Shown here: positions 32,575 to 40,788 of the stretch, piece by piece | How positions within the stretch are numbered: the stretch's first letter is position 1 | Layout of the letters: each line of letters starts with the position of its first letter | From: Polynucleobacter sp. AP-Reno-20A-A9 | GTDB taxonomy: Bacteria > Pseudomonadota > Gammaproteobacteria > Burkholderiales > Burkholderiaceae | Reading direction: 5' to 3' | Assembly: GCF_018882085.1 (NCBI RefSeq) | Contig: NZ_JACVPB010000005.1 | Location: 116,901-180,900, forward strand | Length of the DNA stretch: 64,000 nt | Translations under genes and position numbers: made by a program | Notes under the pieces: generated by a model | What the model saw: only the letters and a program-made list of their open reading frames with translations | What the model was told of the DNA's origin: nothing | Database searches by the model: none

Positions 32575-33567
32575 TTATTCTGCTTTAGCGCCAGAAGCCT
32601 TTACAACATCACGCCAGCGTTTAACTTCGGTCGCTTCAAAAGCAGCCATTTTTTCTGGAGATCCAGGCTCTGGTGTTGCGGCCAATTCTTGAAGGCGCTG
32701 TTTAACTTCAGGTGAGTTGAGGGCCTTATTTAAGGCAGCATTTAATTGAGTGATGATTGGCTTTGGCGTTCCCGCAGGAGCAACCAATGCAAACCAAGAT
32801 TGCACATCAAAACCAGGATAGCCAGATTCAGCAATAGTCGGAACATCAGGTAGGAATGGCGAGCGTTGAGCGCTAGTCACAGCAATTGGGCGTAGCTTTC
32901 CAGCCTTGATATGAGGTAATGCAGAAGGCGCATTATCAAACATGGACTCCACTTGACCGCCAAGCAAATCAGTTACCGCAGGAGCGCTACCTTTGTAGGG
33001 GATATGCAGCATTTGAATTTTTGCCTGCATCTTAAACATTTCACCAGAGAGGTGAATGGATGAGCCGCTACCAGAGGAGGCAAAGGTTACACCATCTTTA
33101 GCGTCTTTGGCATAGCGTACATATTCTGAAAGCGTTTTTACTGGAAGATTTGGATTAACTACCAAAATATTCGGAATCTTAGCAATCATGCCAATCGGCT
33201 CAAAATCTTTAATAGGGTCATAGCTCAGATTTGGGTAGAGCGTTGCGTTAATGGTATTAGCAATTGAGAAGGCATAGAGGGTGTATCCATCAGCAGGCGA
33301 GCGAGCCACAATTTCAGCGCCGACGTTGCTATTAGCACCAGGACGGTTTTCTACGACGATAGATTGACCTAGGGTATTGCCCATACCTACCGATACCAGG
33401 CGAGTTAATACATCAGTAGCGCCACCGGCCGAATAGCCAACAATAATTTTGATGGGTTTGGTAGGCCAAGCAGCTGTAGATTGCGCTGAGGCCGGGATCG
33501 CAGTAGCCATTATGAAGGCTGCAAGAAAAGTCAACAAGTCTTTTTTAGGCGTGAAATGTAAGGACAT
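32575..33567 (-). CDS. Bug-family (TctC) periplasmic solute-binding protein
   Basis: The 330-residue protein has a signal peptide (AFIMATAIPASAQS, cut near residue 28) and the Bug signature KPIKIIVGYSAGGATDVLTRLV, followed by VVENRPGANSNVGAEIVARSPADGYTLY. Bug proteins bind carboxylates, often tricarboxylates, for TctAB transporters, but no tctA/tctB is beside it, a common orphan state in Burkholderiales. As first gene of the operon it probably captures the substrate that the downstream enzymes degrade, or reports its presence. Confidence 0.93.
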   Translation of the reverse strand: MSLHFTPKKDLLTFLAAFIMATAIPASAQSTAAWPTKPIKIIVGYSAGGATDVLTRLVSVGMGNTLGQSIVVENRPGANSNVGAEIVARSPADGYTLYAFSIANTINATLYPNLSYDPIKDFEPIGMIAKIPNILVVNPNLPVKTLSEYVRYAKDAKDGVTFASSGSGSSIHLSGEMFKMQAKIQMLHIPYKGSAPAVTDLLGGQVESMFDNAPSALPHIKAGKLRPIAVTSAQRSPFLPDVPTIAESGYPGFDVQSWFALVAPAGTPKPIITQLNAALNKALNSPEVKQRLQELAATPEPGSPEKMAAFEATEVKRWRDVVKASGAKAE

Positions 33568-33734
33568 GGGTCTTCTCCAATATCTAGGGAGCCTAAAGAC
33601 AATCCTTAAGACCCTAATTTTATTTATTCAGTATTTATAACACCAAAGCGGCACGCACACCCCAATAAAGCCGCAGTCAAAGTTGCAATCCCAGAACCCT
33701 TTTATTAGGGTATCTCGCTAGAATATAGTTATAG

Positions 33735-33764
33735 TTCACAACTTCACAACTTCAGATGTTGTGA
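33735..33764. promoter_or_regulatory. Direct and inverted repeats upstream of the small HTH gene
   Basis: TTCACAAC occurs twice in tandem (33735-33742, 33743-33750) and its inverted half GTTGTGA follows at 33758-33764 after a 7-base spacer. The group lies 26 bases before the ATG at 33790 and also within the upstream region of the leftward TctC operon. It could be an operator, perhaps for the small HTH protein itself, or a transcript hairpin. Confidence 0.5.
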
Positions 33765-33789
33765 TATAGTGTTGCTACTGGGAGATGAA

Positions 33790-33969
33790 ATGAAGAGACA
33801 GATACCAAAAACACATCAAGCCTTGGAGTGGGTGGGGAAGGGTATGACTGCTGCTCAAGCAGCCAGAAAGATGCAGATTTCAGAATCCAGTGTGTATGCC
33901 GCCCTTAGAAAGACAAAGGCGAAAGAAGTGGGTTGTTGTCCAACGTGTGGTCACAAAATAAGGAACTAA
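33790..33969 (+). CDS. Small helix-turn-helix protein with C-terminal CPxCG knuckle
   Basis: The ATG at 33790 has GGGAG about six bases upstream and gives 59 residues. Residues 9-41 form a simple HTH like those in resolvases or sigma region 4 (ALEWVGKGMTAAQAARKMQISESSVYAALRK). The end has a single zinc-knuckle half (CCPTCGHKI, Cys49/50/53). It probably binds DNA, perhaps as a dimer sharing a metal. One base separates it from the next gene. No named family recognised. Confidence 0.65.
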   Translation: MKRQIPKTHQALEWVGKGMTAAQAARKMQISESSVYAALRKTKAKEVGCCPTCGHKIRN

Positions 33970-33970
33970 G

Positions 33971-34270
33971 ATGAAAAAGACTCTATTAGCAGCTGTAACA
34001 ATCTCTGTTGCTGCATTCGCTTATGCGAATACATCGCCGTCAGATTCTTCTGAGTTGGTAAATCAGCAATGCAAGATATCTGCTGAAGCGGTATCCACTT
34101 TGAAAGGACTACGTTATGGCAATACTTCCATTCGCAAAGATGTCGCTACATTGATTAACGCGAGTCTCAAAACACCAGAAAATCGTGATCTAGCCCAAAA
34201 GACCTTGAATCTCATGGTTGACGATAAGACAACCGATGTAAGAAGTTTGGAAGGTAAGTACTGCTCTTAA
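33971..34270 (+). CDS. Small periplasmic hypothetical protein
   Basis: The 99-residue product has a signal peptide (MKKTLLAAVTISVAAFAYAN, cut near 19-20) and a helical mature part with two Cys (QQCKIS, KYCS at the very end) that could form one disulfide. No motif is known to me. It follows the small HTH gene by one base, so the two are probably co-transcribed. Confidence 0.6.
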   Translation: MKKTLLAAVTISVAAFAYANTSPSDSSELVNQQCKISAEAVSTLKGLRYGNTSIRKDVATLINASLKTPENRDLAQKTLNLMVDDKTTDVRSLEGKYCS

Positions 34271-34293
34271 GGAATTCAGCCTAATTTAATAAA

Positions 34294-34755
34294 GTGGCTC
34301 ATAACGCTGAATGTCCTGATTGTGGAAATATGCGGGCATTGTTCAATCAATGTCCGCATTGCGGTTCTATCAACTTGCCCATATTGAGTTCAGATACGGT
34401 TGAACTCAATATTAAGCAAGATGGACCTTATGTTGACGAGGCGTTAGATCGGATAACAGACTACCTACGAAAATCATTAGAGGTAGGTATTAAAGCTATT
34501 GTGTTGATTCATGGGTATGGGTCAAGCGGCGAGGGTGGCCGAATCAAGTGGGCTATTCATGATGCCTTGGAAAATAACCGTTACTCTGACCGAGTTGATG
34601 AGTATCATTTTGGCGAAGACGTCGGATATGGTAGCGAGGCCTATCATGCCTTATTAAAGCGCCGTCCTGGCCTAAAGCGTTATCTCAAGCGCTTCAAAGA
34701 AGGTAATGCCGGAATGACCGTTTTATTGCTGGGATCTCAGGCTAGAAGTGCTTAG
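34294..34755 (+). CDS. Zinc-ribbon plus Smr-domain protein (GTG start)
   Basis: Starting at GTG 34294 gives 153 residues and includes a full zinc ribbon CPDCG…CPHCG (Cys7, 10, 20, 23), which supports this start over the internal ATG at 34330. Residues 50-150 are an Smr domain (AIVLIHGYGSSGEGGRIKWAIHDAL), as found at the end of MutS2 and in Smr endonucleases that cut DNA or RNA. The HGxGSSG core is seen. A nuclease acting on structured nucleic acid is inferred. The ribosome-binding site is poor. Confidence 0.75.
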   Translation: MAHNAECPDCGNMRALFNQCPHCGSINLPILSSDTVELNIKQDGPYVDEALDRITDYLRKSLEVGIKAIVLIHGYGSSGEGGRIKWAIHDALENNRYSDRVDEYHFGEDVGYGSEAYHALLKRRPGLKRYLKRFKEGNAGMTVLLLGSQARSA

Positions 34756-34802
34756 AATAGGAGTATTGGTATTTATGCCTTATCTATTGGGAAAGCATTC
34801 AT

Positions 34803-35144
34803 ATGACCGCTAAAAAACTCGACCATGTAGATTTACATGATGAAAAGCAAGCTAGTGCAGAAAGCCTCATTGGTGAATTTAAAGCTCTCATGGCTGATGC
34901 TGAAGCCTTAATCAAAGCAACCGAAGATCATCCAGGTGCTGCTATTAGCTCCATTCGTAATAAGACCCTGGAAACTCTCGCAGGCGCCAAAGAGAGTCTT
35001 TCAGGTGTCGAGGGCAAGATTCTTGATAAAGCGAAGGTAGCTGCTCAAGATGCGGATGATTTTGTGCATCGTAATCCTTGGGAGGCGGTAGGTGTTGCAG
35101 CTGGCTTAGGTTTGCTGATTGGCTTGTTCATTGGACGTCGCTAG
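34803..35144 (+). CDS. DUF883/YqjD-ElaB-like membrane-anchored protein
   Basis: The 113-residue protein is a long amphipathic helix region (about 15-85) followed by VHRNPWEAVGVAAGLGLLIGLFIGRR, the glycine-zipper anchor typical of YqjD/ElaB/YgaM. In E. coli these tail-anchored proteins bind ribosomes in stationary phase. It is the first gene of a three-gene set with YqjE- and YqjK-like proteins, the same order as in enterobacteria. Confidence 0.88.
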   Translation: MTAKKLDHVDLHDEKQASAESLIGEFKALMADAEALIKATEDHPGAAISSIRNKTLETLAGAKESLSGVEGKILDKAKVAAQDADDFVHRNPWEAVGVAAGLGLLIGLFIGRR

Positions 35145-35150
35145 ATCGAT

Positions 35151-35519
35151 ATGTCTCAAGAAAACATACTTTCTTCCATTAAAGGCCTTGCTTCCACTGG
35201 AGCATCGATAGCCCAAACCCGTTTAGAGCTTTTATCGGTTGACGTTCAGATTGCCAGAAGTAAATTCATTAGCTTGTTAGCAATGATCGTGAGCGCCTTA
35301 TTCTTTTTATTCTTTGGCTTAGTAATGTTGGCTCTGCTAATAGTGATTTACAGCTGGGAATCTGACCGAATGTTGGCTTTGGGTTTATTGACCGGAGCCT
35401 TTTTATCAGTCGGTTTGATTCTGGCAGCCTTGATTTTGCAATCACTCCGTAAGATGCCTAAATTATTTGAAGCCTCGATTGCTGAATTGGCAAAAGATCG
35501 CGAAGCCTTATCCAAATGA
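35151..35519 (+). CDS. YqjE-like (phage-holin-superfamily III) membrane protein
   Basis: The 122-residue protein has an N-terminal amphipathic helix (IKGLASTGASIAQTRLELLSVDVQIARSK) and two membrane helices (about 42-66 and 78-102), the layout of the YqjE/DUF1469 family. It accompanies YqjD-type proteins in many proteobacteria and is thought to act at the membrane under stress; its exact role is unknown. Overlaps the next start by 4 bases. Confidence 0.85.
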   Translation: MSQENILSSIKGLASTGASIAQTRLELLSVDVQIARSKFISLLAMIVSALFFLFFGLVMLALLIVIYSWESDRMLALGLLTGAFLSVGLILAALILQSLRKMPKLFEASIAELAKDREALSK

Positions 35520-35797
35520 GTGCCAAACTAAAAGAGCTAGAGTTGCGCCAACAGGAGTTAAAACATCAGGCGCATCGTGAGCGTAAAGACTTTGCCGAAT
35601 ATTTTGAGGCTTGGGAAAAGCCACTCTCATGGGTTGATAAAGGGGTTGATACTGTTAACTTCTTGAGAAGCAACCCCATTGTGTGGACTAGTGCATTTGC
35701 AGCATTGGCCCATTACAAGCCTAGGTTTGCAAGCAAGGCGCTTGCAGTGGGTTGGGGCGCTATGAAGATTATCAAGAGCGCTAAAAAACTGGTCTAA
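35516..35797 (+). CDS. YqjK-like protein
   Basis: The 93-residue protein starts with a charged helix (LKELELRQQELKHQAHRERKDFAEYFEAWEKPL) followed by a short hydrophobic part (VNFLRSNPIVWTSAFAALAHYKPRF), as in YqjK-type companions of YqjDE. Translation is coupled to the YqjE-like gene by a 4-base overlap. Its stop overlaps the stop of apt on the other strand. Confidence 0.75.
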   Translation: MSAKLKELELRQQELKHQAHRERKDFAEYFEAWEKPLSWVDKGVDTVNFLRSNPIVWTSAFAALAHYKPRFASKALAVGWGAMKIIKSAKKLV

Positions 35798-36312
35798 CTT
35801 TTTAATGCAGACTGATGGCGAATGCCCGCTTGATTTAACAGCTCGCCCCCATTTAAGGATGTAATTTCTAGCAAAGTAATTGCGCCACACATTTCAAAGC
35901 CAGCGCTACGAATTAATTTATCGGCTGCAACTAAGGTTCCGCCAGTTGCTAGAACATCATCAAGCAATAATACTCTGGCACCCTTAGGTAAGGTGGATTG
36001 TTGAATCTCTAAAGAATCATTTCCATACTCTAGGCCATAAGTTTCGCGATGGCTAGCTAAAGGCAGTTTGTTAGGCTTTCTGGCTAGCGCTAAGCCCTTA
36101 TGTGCGTGGTGGGCTAGAGCAGAGCCAAAGATAAAACCGCGGGATTCAATCCCTAGAATATGGGTGTAATCAAATTGTTGGGCAAGCTCATCTAACTGTC
36201 GGATTGCCTCTTTAAAGGCAATTGGATTGGCTAATAAGGGGGATATATCCCTAAAAAGAACGCCGGGTTTTGGAAAATCAGGGACCCCGGGTAGATAATC
36301 TAATAAATTCAT
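35794..36312 (-). CDS. apt: Adenine phosphoribosyltransferase
   Basis: The 172-residue enzyme salvages adenine to AMP using PRPP. The family start DFPKPGVLFRDISPLL, the substrate loop GIESRGFIFGSALA and the PRPP-binding motif VLLLDDVLATGGTL are all present, and length is normal. It diverges from the nucleosidase gene with only 11 bases between starts; both act in purine salvage (the nucleosidase releases adenine), so shared control is likely. Confidence 0.95.
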   Translation of the reverse strand: MNLLDYLPGVPDFPKPGVLFRDISPLLANPIAFKEAIRQLDELAQQFDYTHILGIESRGFIFGSALAHHAHKGLALARKPNKLPLASHRETYGLEYGNDSLEIQQSTLPKGARVLLLDDVLATGGTLVAADKLIRSAGFEMCGAITLLEITSLNGGELLNQAGIRHQSALKS

Positions 36313-36323
36313 CGCCAGCCAAT

Positions 36324-36884
36324 ATGAAAACAGAACTCCTCATTATTACCGCATTAGAGTCCGAGCTCAAGCGTGAATCATTGCCTCAGGGCGTCGAGAT
36401 TGTGTATTCCGGCATTGGTAAAATTAATGCTGCCATGACTAGTATCAAAGCAATACATCAATACTCTCCAAAACGAATCTTGAACTTTGGCACTGCCGGA
36501 AAAATCAAATCAGAATTGCAAGGCTTGCTGGAGATTGGTAAGGTCATTCAACGTGATATGGATGCCGAGCCATTAGCGCCACGCGGAAGCACTCCTTTTT
36601 GCGCAAGGCCACAAGAGTATGTATCTACCGGAAAATTTATCTGTGGCTCTGGCGATAGCTTTGTGACGGCATACGATCCTTGGTTGCATAGTCAAGGTGT
36701 TGATGTTGTCGATATGGAGTTATTCGCAATTGCTGCAATCGCACATGAGCACCACATACCATGGCAATCATTTAAATATATCACTGATGAGGCCAATGAG
36801 AATTCAGGCGATGACTGGCAGTCTAAAGTCCATCATGGCCAAGACCTTTTCCTGGATCGAATTCAGGATATATTGTGTAAATAG
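36324..36884 (+). CDS. MTA/SAH nucleosidase-like phosphorylase
   Basis: I start at ATG 36324 (MKTELLIITALESELKRE), which gives 186 residues and the usual N terminus of the family. YSGIGKINAAMTSIKAI, ILNFGTAGKI and VDVVDMELFAIAAIAHEHHIPWQSFKYITDEAN are the nucleosidase/PNP-UDP motifs, with Glu in DMELFA and Asp in TDEAN as the catalytic pair. It would split methylthioadenosine or a related nucleoside to a free base, feeding the adjacent Apt. It is shorter than E. coli Pfs (232), so substrate specificity is open. Confidence 0.82.
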   Translation: MKTELLIITALESELKRESLPQGVEIVYSGIGKINAAMTSIKAIHQYSPKRILNFGTAGKIKSELQGLLEIGKVIQRDMDAEPLAPRGSTPFCARPQEYVSTGKFICGSGDSFVTAYDPWLHSQGVDVVDMELFAIAAIAHEHHIPWQSFKYITDEANENSGDDWQSKVHHGQDLFLDRIQDILCK

Positions 36885-36931
36885 CGTTTGCCAATAGTGT
36901 TTGTCTCATAGATATCCAGGAGTAATGTTTA

Positions 36932-38530
36932 GTGAATACTCATGAATTTGATTACATTGTTATTGGGGGTGGTTCGGCTGGAAGCGTCATAGCTGGGCGA
37001 CTTAGCGAGGATGCTGGCGCTAGCGTTACATTACTAGAAGCTGGTGGTAAGGGTGACAGTTGGGTGGTTAAAACACCTGCAGCTGCTGTGGCGATGTTGC
37101 CAACATCAATTAATAACTATGCTTTTCAAACGGTACCTCAGAAGGGCTTAAATGGTCGTAGAGGATATCAACCCAGAGGTAAGTGCTTAGGCGGCTCTTC
37201 GGCGATTAATGCGATGATTTACACCAGAGGTCATCGTTGCGATTACGACCACTGGGCGGCACTCGGTAATACAGGCTGGTCGTATGATGAACTTTTACCG
37301 TATTTCAAGAAAAGTGAAAATAACACCTCAATCAAGAATTCCTTCCATGGGAATGATGGTCCGTTATCCGTATCGAATCTACAGTCGCACAATCCCTTTC
37401 AGCAAATTTATTTAAATGCAGCCATAGAAGCTGGCTTCCCAGTTACAGATGATTTCAATGGTGCCGAGCAAGAGGGGTTAGGGATCTATCAGGTTACCCA
37501 TAAAAACGGAGAGCGCTGGAGTACGGCACGTGGCTATCTACATCCACATATGGGTAAGCGGACAAATTTAAATGTGCAAACCGGTGTGCAGGTTGAGCGA
37601 ATTTTGTTCGAGGGTAAACGCGCTGTTGGCGTTAGCTATAGCCAAGGCGGTAAGCAGCACATCATTCGCGCTAATAAGGAAGTCATTCTGTGTGCTGGTG
37701 CTTTCCATTCACCGCAATTGCTGATGGTTTCGGGAGTAGGGCCAGCTCAAGAGTTAAGGAAATTCAATGTGCCGGTCATTCATGATTTGCCCGGCGTAGG
37801 TCAAAATCTCCAAGACCATCCAGATTTTATATTTGGATATTCTGCAGATAGTCTTGATCTGATCGGCGTCTCTTTAGGGGGCACTGTTAAATTGACTGGC
37901 GAAATTATGAGGTACATCCGTTCGCGTGAAGGGATGATTGCTACCAACTTTGCAGAGGCCGGTGGCTTCCTTAAAACCGACCCCAGCCTTGAGGCGCCCG
38001 ACGTCCAGTTGCATTTTGTAGTCAGTCTGGTTGAGGATCATGCTCGTAAATTGCATATGGCCCATGGCTATTCCTGCCATGTATGCGTTTTGAGGCCCAA
38101 GAGCCGAGGGCAAGTAACGTTAGCTAGTAACGGCATGAAAGATGCGCCCTTAATTGATCCTGCTTTCTTGGTCGAAGAGGAAGATTTGGAAACCTTAGTC
38201 AAAGGTTATAAGCTAACTAAACAACTCATGGATGCCCCCGCGTTTACTAAGATACGCACGAAGGATATTTTTACACCAAACGTAAAAACAGATGATGATA
38301 TTCGGAAGATTATTCGAGAGAGGGCGGATACCGTCTATCACCCAGTAGGCACCTGCAAAATGGGTCATGACGCAATGGCGGTGGTTGATGCAAGCCTAAA
38401 AGTTCATGGCATTGATAGCCTAAGAGTGGTTGATGGATCAATCATGCCAACCCTCATCGGCGGCAATACCAATGCCCCCATCATCGCTATCGCTGAAAAA
38501 GCGGTAGACCTGATCCGAGCAGGTCGCTAA
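36932..38530 (+). CDS. GMC-family FAD-dependent oxidoreductase
   Basis: The 532-residue protein starts with GTG and has the GMC signatures: FAD loop FDYIVIGGGSAGSVIAGRLSED, GKCLGGSSAINAMIYTRG, and GAFHSPQLLMVSGVG. The C-terminal catalytic region has YHPVGTCKMG (active His) and GGNTNAPIIAIAEKA. Members oxidise alcohols (choline, polyethylene glycol, alkanols) to aldehydes. No betaine aldehyde dehydrogenase is nearby, so a general alcohol dehydrogenase is more likely than choline dehydrogenase. Converges on the enoyl-CoA hydratase gene with a 4-base overlap. Confidence 0.92.
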   Translation: MNTHEFDYIVIGGGSAGSVIAGRLSEDAGASVTLLEAGGKGDSWVVKTPAAAVAMLPTSINNYAFQTVPQKGLNGRRGYQPRGKCLGGSSAINAMIYTRGHRCDYDHWAALGNTGWSYDELLPYFKKSENNTSIKNSFHGNDGPLSVSNLQSHNPFQQIYLNAAIEAGFPVTDDFNGAEQEGLGIYQVTHKNGERWSTARGYLHPHMGKRTNLNVQTGVQVERILFEGKRAVGVSYSQGGKQHIIRANKEVILCAGAFHSPQLLMVSGVGPAQELRKFNVPVIHDLPGVGQNLQDHPDFIFGYSADSLDLIGVSLGGTVKLTGEIMRYIRSREGMIATNFAEAGGFLKTDPSLEAPDVQLHFVVSLVEDHARKLHMAHGYSCHVCVLRPKSRGQVTLASNGMKDAPLIDPAFLVEEEDLETLVKGYKLTKQLMDAPAFTKIRTKDIFTPNVKTDDDIRKIIRERADTVYHPVGTCKMGHDAMAVVDASLKVHGIDSLRVVDGSIMPTLIGGNTNAPIIAIAEKAVDLIRAGR

Positions 38531-39291
38531 TCTAGACCTTCAAAATTAGGCGCACGCTTTTCTAAAAAAGAAGTTAGAGCTTCTTTAGCTGCAGGGCCAT
38601 GAAGCCTATCAATAAATAGTTTGCCCTCAATATCAATTTGACTGAGTACTGCTGCCTTAAGCTCGCCACCTTTTAACAAAGACTTCGTTCGTGAAACGGA
38701 CCCAGAAGATAGGGTTGAAAGTTTTTTTGCCCGCTGCTCTGCATAAGGAAGTGCGGATGGCTCGGCAATGATTTTGTTTGCAAATCCAATTTGATGGGCT
38801 TCATCAGCGCTGATGGGTTCACCAAAAAGCAATATTTCTGAAGCCTTTTGATGCCCAACGAGGCGTGGTAGCAATAACGAGACCGCACCCTCTGGTACCA
38901 AACCCAGGGAAACAAAAGGAAAGATAAAGCGAGCATCCTTTTGGGCGTAAACTAAATCACAATGAAACAGTAAGGTTGCCCCGATACCAACTGCAACACC
39001 ATCTACCGCTGCGATTAAGGGCTTAGTTAGTCCTGCTAGAGCTTTTAATAAATTAATAGGTGGCGCATCTTCATGTGTAATCGGCGACTGCATGAAATCC
39101 GCAATATCGTTACCAGCTGAAAAGGCATTGCCAGCCCCAGAGATCAACATCACCTTCACTTGAGGGTTTTGATCTCCATCAAAGAGTATCTGTGTAAGCT
39201 CACGATACATTGCATTGGTAAATGCGTTCTTTTTCTCAGGACGGTTCAGCAATATCTTAAGAATGCCGTCTGACAGATGATGATTAATCAT
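38527..39291 (-). CDS. Enoyl-CoA hydratase/isomerase family protein
   Basis: The 254-residue crotonase has the oxyanion-hole segments SGAGNAFSAGNDIADF (about 50-65) and AAVDGVAVGIGATLLFHCDLVYAQKDARFIFPFVSLGLVPEGA. The catalytic Glu expected in E-x-A-x-x-x-G of hydratases is matched by PEGAVSLLLPRLVG; an isomerase role is also possible. It is the last gene of the leftward fad cluster, 5 bases after the nitronate monooxygenase-like gene. Confidence 0.9.
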   Translation of the reverse strand: MINHHLSDGILKILLNRPEKKNAFTNAMYRELTQILFDGDQNPQVKVMLISGAGNAFSAGNDIADFMQSPITHEDAPPINLLKALAGLTKPLIAAVDGVAVGIGATLLFHCDLVYAQKDARFIFPFVSLGLVPEGAVSLLLPRLVGHQKASEILLFGEPISADEAHQIGFANKIIAEPSALPYAEQRAKKLSTLSSGSVSRTKSLLKGGELKAAVLSQIDIEGKLFIDRLHGPAAKEALTSFLEKRAPNFEGLD

Positions 39292-39296
39292 GTGAT

Positions 39297-40277
39297 CTAT
39301 GCTGCGCCATTAAGTAAATTCGCTTTAGTTTCATCATATTCAGCTTTTAAACGAGCAACGAACTGCGCTGTAGGTGTAACCGCTTTCACAGCCCCGATAC
39401 CTTGGCCACAGCCCCAGATATCTTTCCAGGCTTTCTGAGCTGCGCCACCGAAGTTCATTTTGCTTGGATCGCTTTCTGGAAGGTTATCCGGATCCAAACC
39501 AGCGTTGCGGATCGAAGGGGCTAAATAGTTGCCAGATACTCCGGTAAATAGGTTGCTCAAGACAATATCGTCTGAATTGCAATCAACCACCGCTTGCTTG
39601 TAGGCATCACTGGCACGAGCTTCCTCGGTGGCGATGAATGCTGAACCAATATAAGCATAGTCAGCGCCCATAGCCTGAGCAGCCAAAACCGCGCCGCCTG
39701 TTGCAATGGAGCCGCTCAGTACCAATGGGCCTTTAAACCACTCCCGAATTTCCTGAATTAATGCAAAAGGACTTTTAATGCCAGCATGTCCCCCAGCACC
39801 AGCTGCAACAGCAATTAAGCCATCAGCACCTTTTTCAATGGCTTTTTTAGCAAAGGCATTGTTGATGATGTCATGTAATACGATGCCACCATAACTATGT
39901 GCAGCGGTATTAATTTCTTCACGCGCACCTAACGAGGTAATGATGATAGGTACTTTGTATTTGACGCATAGCGCCATATCATGCTCAAGACGATCATTAC
40001 TTTTGTGCACAATTTGATTAATGGCAAATGGTGCGGCAGGTTTCTCCGGATGCTCTTTGTTATAGGCATTTAAGGCAGTGGTAACTTCAATCAACCATTC
40101 TTCAAGCTGTTCGGCTGGTCTGGCATTGAGAGCGGGCATGGAGCCAATAACACCCGCTTTGCATTGGGCAATCACTAATTGAGGATTGCTGATAATGAAA
40201 AGAGGTGCAGCAATGACGGGTAAATTGCCATCTGCTAAATGTTTGCGGAGAACTTCTGGAAGAGGTTGGTTGCTCAT
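39297..40277 (-). CDS. Nitronate monooxygenase-like FMN protein
   Basis: The 326-residue TIM-barrel flavoprotein matches the 2-nitropropane dioxygenase/NMO family: LPVIAAPLFIISNPQLVIAQCKAGVIGSMPALNA at the start, VAAGAGGHAG (FMN and active His) and PLVLSGSIATGGAVLAAQAMGADYAYIGSAFIATEEA. NMOs oxidise propionate-3-nitronate and other nitronates; relatives in fatty-acid operons may act as enoyl reductases. Context in the beta-oxidation cluster leaves both possible. Confidence 0.9.
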   Translation of the reverse strand: MSNQPLPEVLRKHLADGNLPVIAAPLFIISNPQLVIAQCKAGVIGSMPALNARPAEQLEEWLIEVTTALNAYNKEHPEKPAAPFAINQIVHKSNDRLEHDMALCVKYKVPIIITSLGAREEINTAAHSYGGIVLHDIINNAFAKKAIEKGADGLIAVAAGAGGHAGIKSPFALIQEIREWFKGPLVLSGSIATGGAVLAAQAMGADYAYIGSAFIATEEARASDAYKQAVVDCNSDDIVLSNLFTGVSGNYLAPSIRNAGLDPDNLPESDPSKMNFGGAAQKAWKDIWGCGQGIGAVKAVTPTAQFVARLKAEYDETKANLLNGAA

Positions 40278-40301
40278 ATCAATTTCTTAATGACCTGTAG
40301 A

Positions 40302-40757
40302 TTACTGCTCAGCTTTGTACCAAACTTGGGTACGACCTAGCAATGGAATGCCAATGTAGCCGCGCACATCCATTTTCTTGCCGTCTTCAGTCGCAATTTT
40401 GACTCGATAGATTTCACCTTCTTCAGGGTCCAAGATCCTGCCGTCTATCCATACACCTGGCTTGTCTCGCCTTAGATCAGTCATGATTTTCATCCCAAGG
40501 ATGGGCTTATCTTTGCGATCATCTTTGCACAACGTGCAATACACCAAAGGCTTTTCATTGGACTTTGGAAAGGTTTTGATAATGGTTCCTTCAAGTTTCC
40601 CGTTCACTTCATCAATCTTGATTAAAGAAGAGGGCTCATTGGTCTTGTCGTCAATCGTTTTCCAAACCCCAATAGCCGGGTCGGCGGCTTGAGCATAGGC
40701 ATTTCCAGCAACCAGACCAAAAAAGCAGGCCGATAGGATGAATTGTTTTTTTAACAT
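40302..40757 (-). CDS. Periplasmic DUF2147 protein
   Basis: Starting at ATG 40757 (MLKKQFILSACFFGLVAGNAYAQ) gives 151 residues with a good signal peptide; an upstream in-frame ATG would bury it behind 26 residues read inside the thiolase gene. The body matches DUF2147: AIGVWKTIDDKTNEPSSLIKI, CTLCKDDRKDKPILGMKIM and the end RGYIGIPLLGRTQVWYK. These small lipocalin-like proteins are often found with fatty-acid genes; the ligand is unknown. Confidence 0.85.
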   Translation of the reverse strand: MLKKQFILSACFFGLVAGNAYAQAADPAIGVWKTIDDKTNEPSSLIKIDEVNGKLEGTIIKTFPKSNEKPLVYCTLCKDDRKDKPILGMKIMTDLRRDKPGVWIDGRILDPEEGEIYRVKIATEDGKKMDVRGYIGIPLLGRTQVWYKAEQ

Positions 40758-40788
40758 TGTGAAGTCTCTAGATTTTGAATTAGGCCAA

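Noticed and set aside
36270..36323. TTG start for the nucleosidase gene
   Set aside because: It would overlap the start of apt and add residues unlike the family; ATG 36324 gives the normal N terminus.
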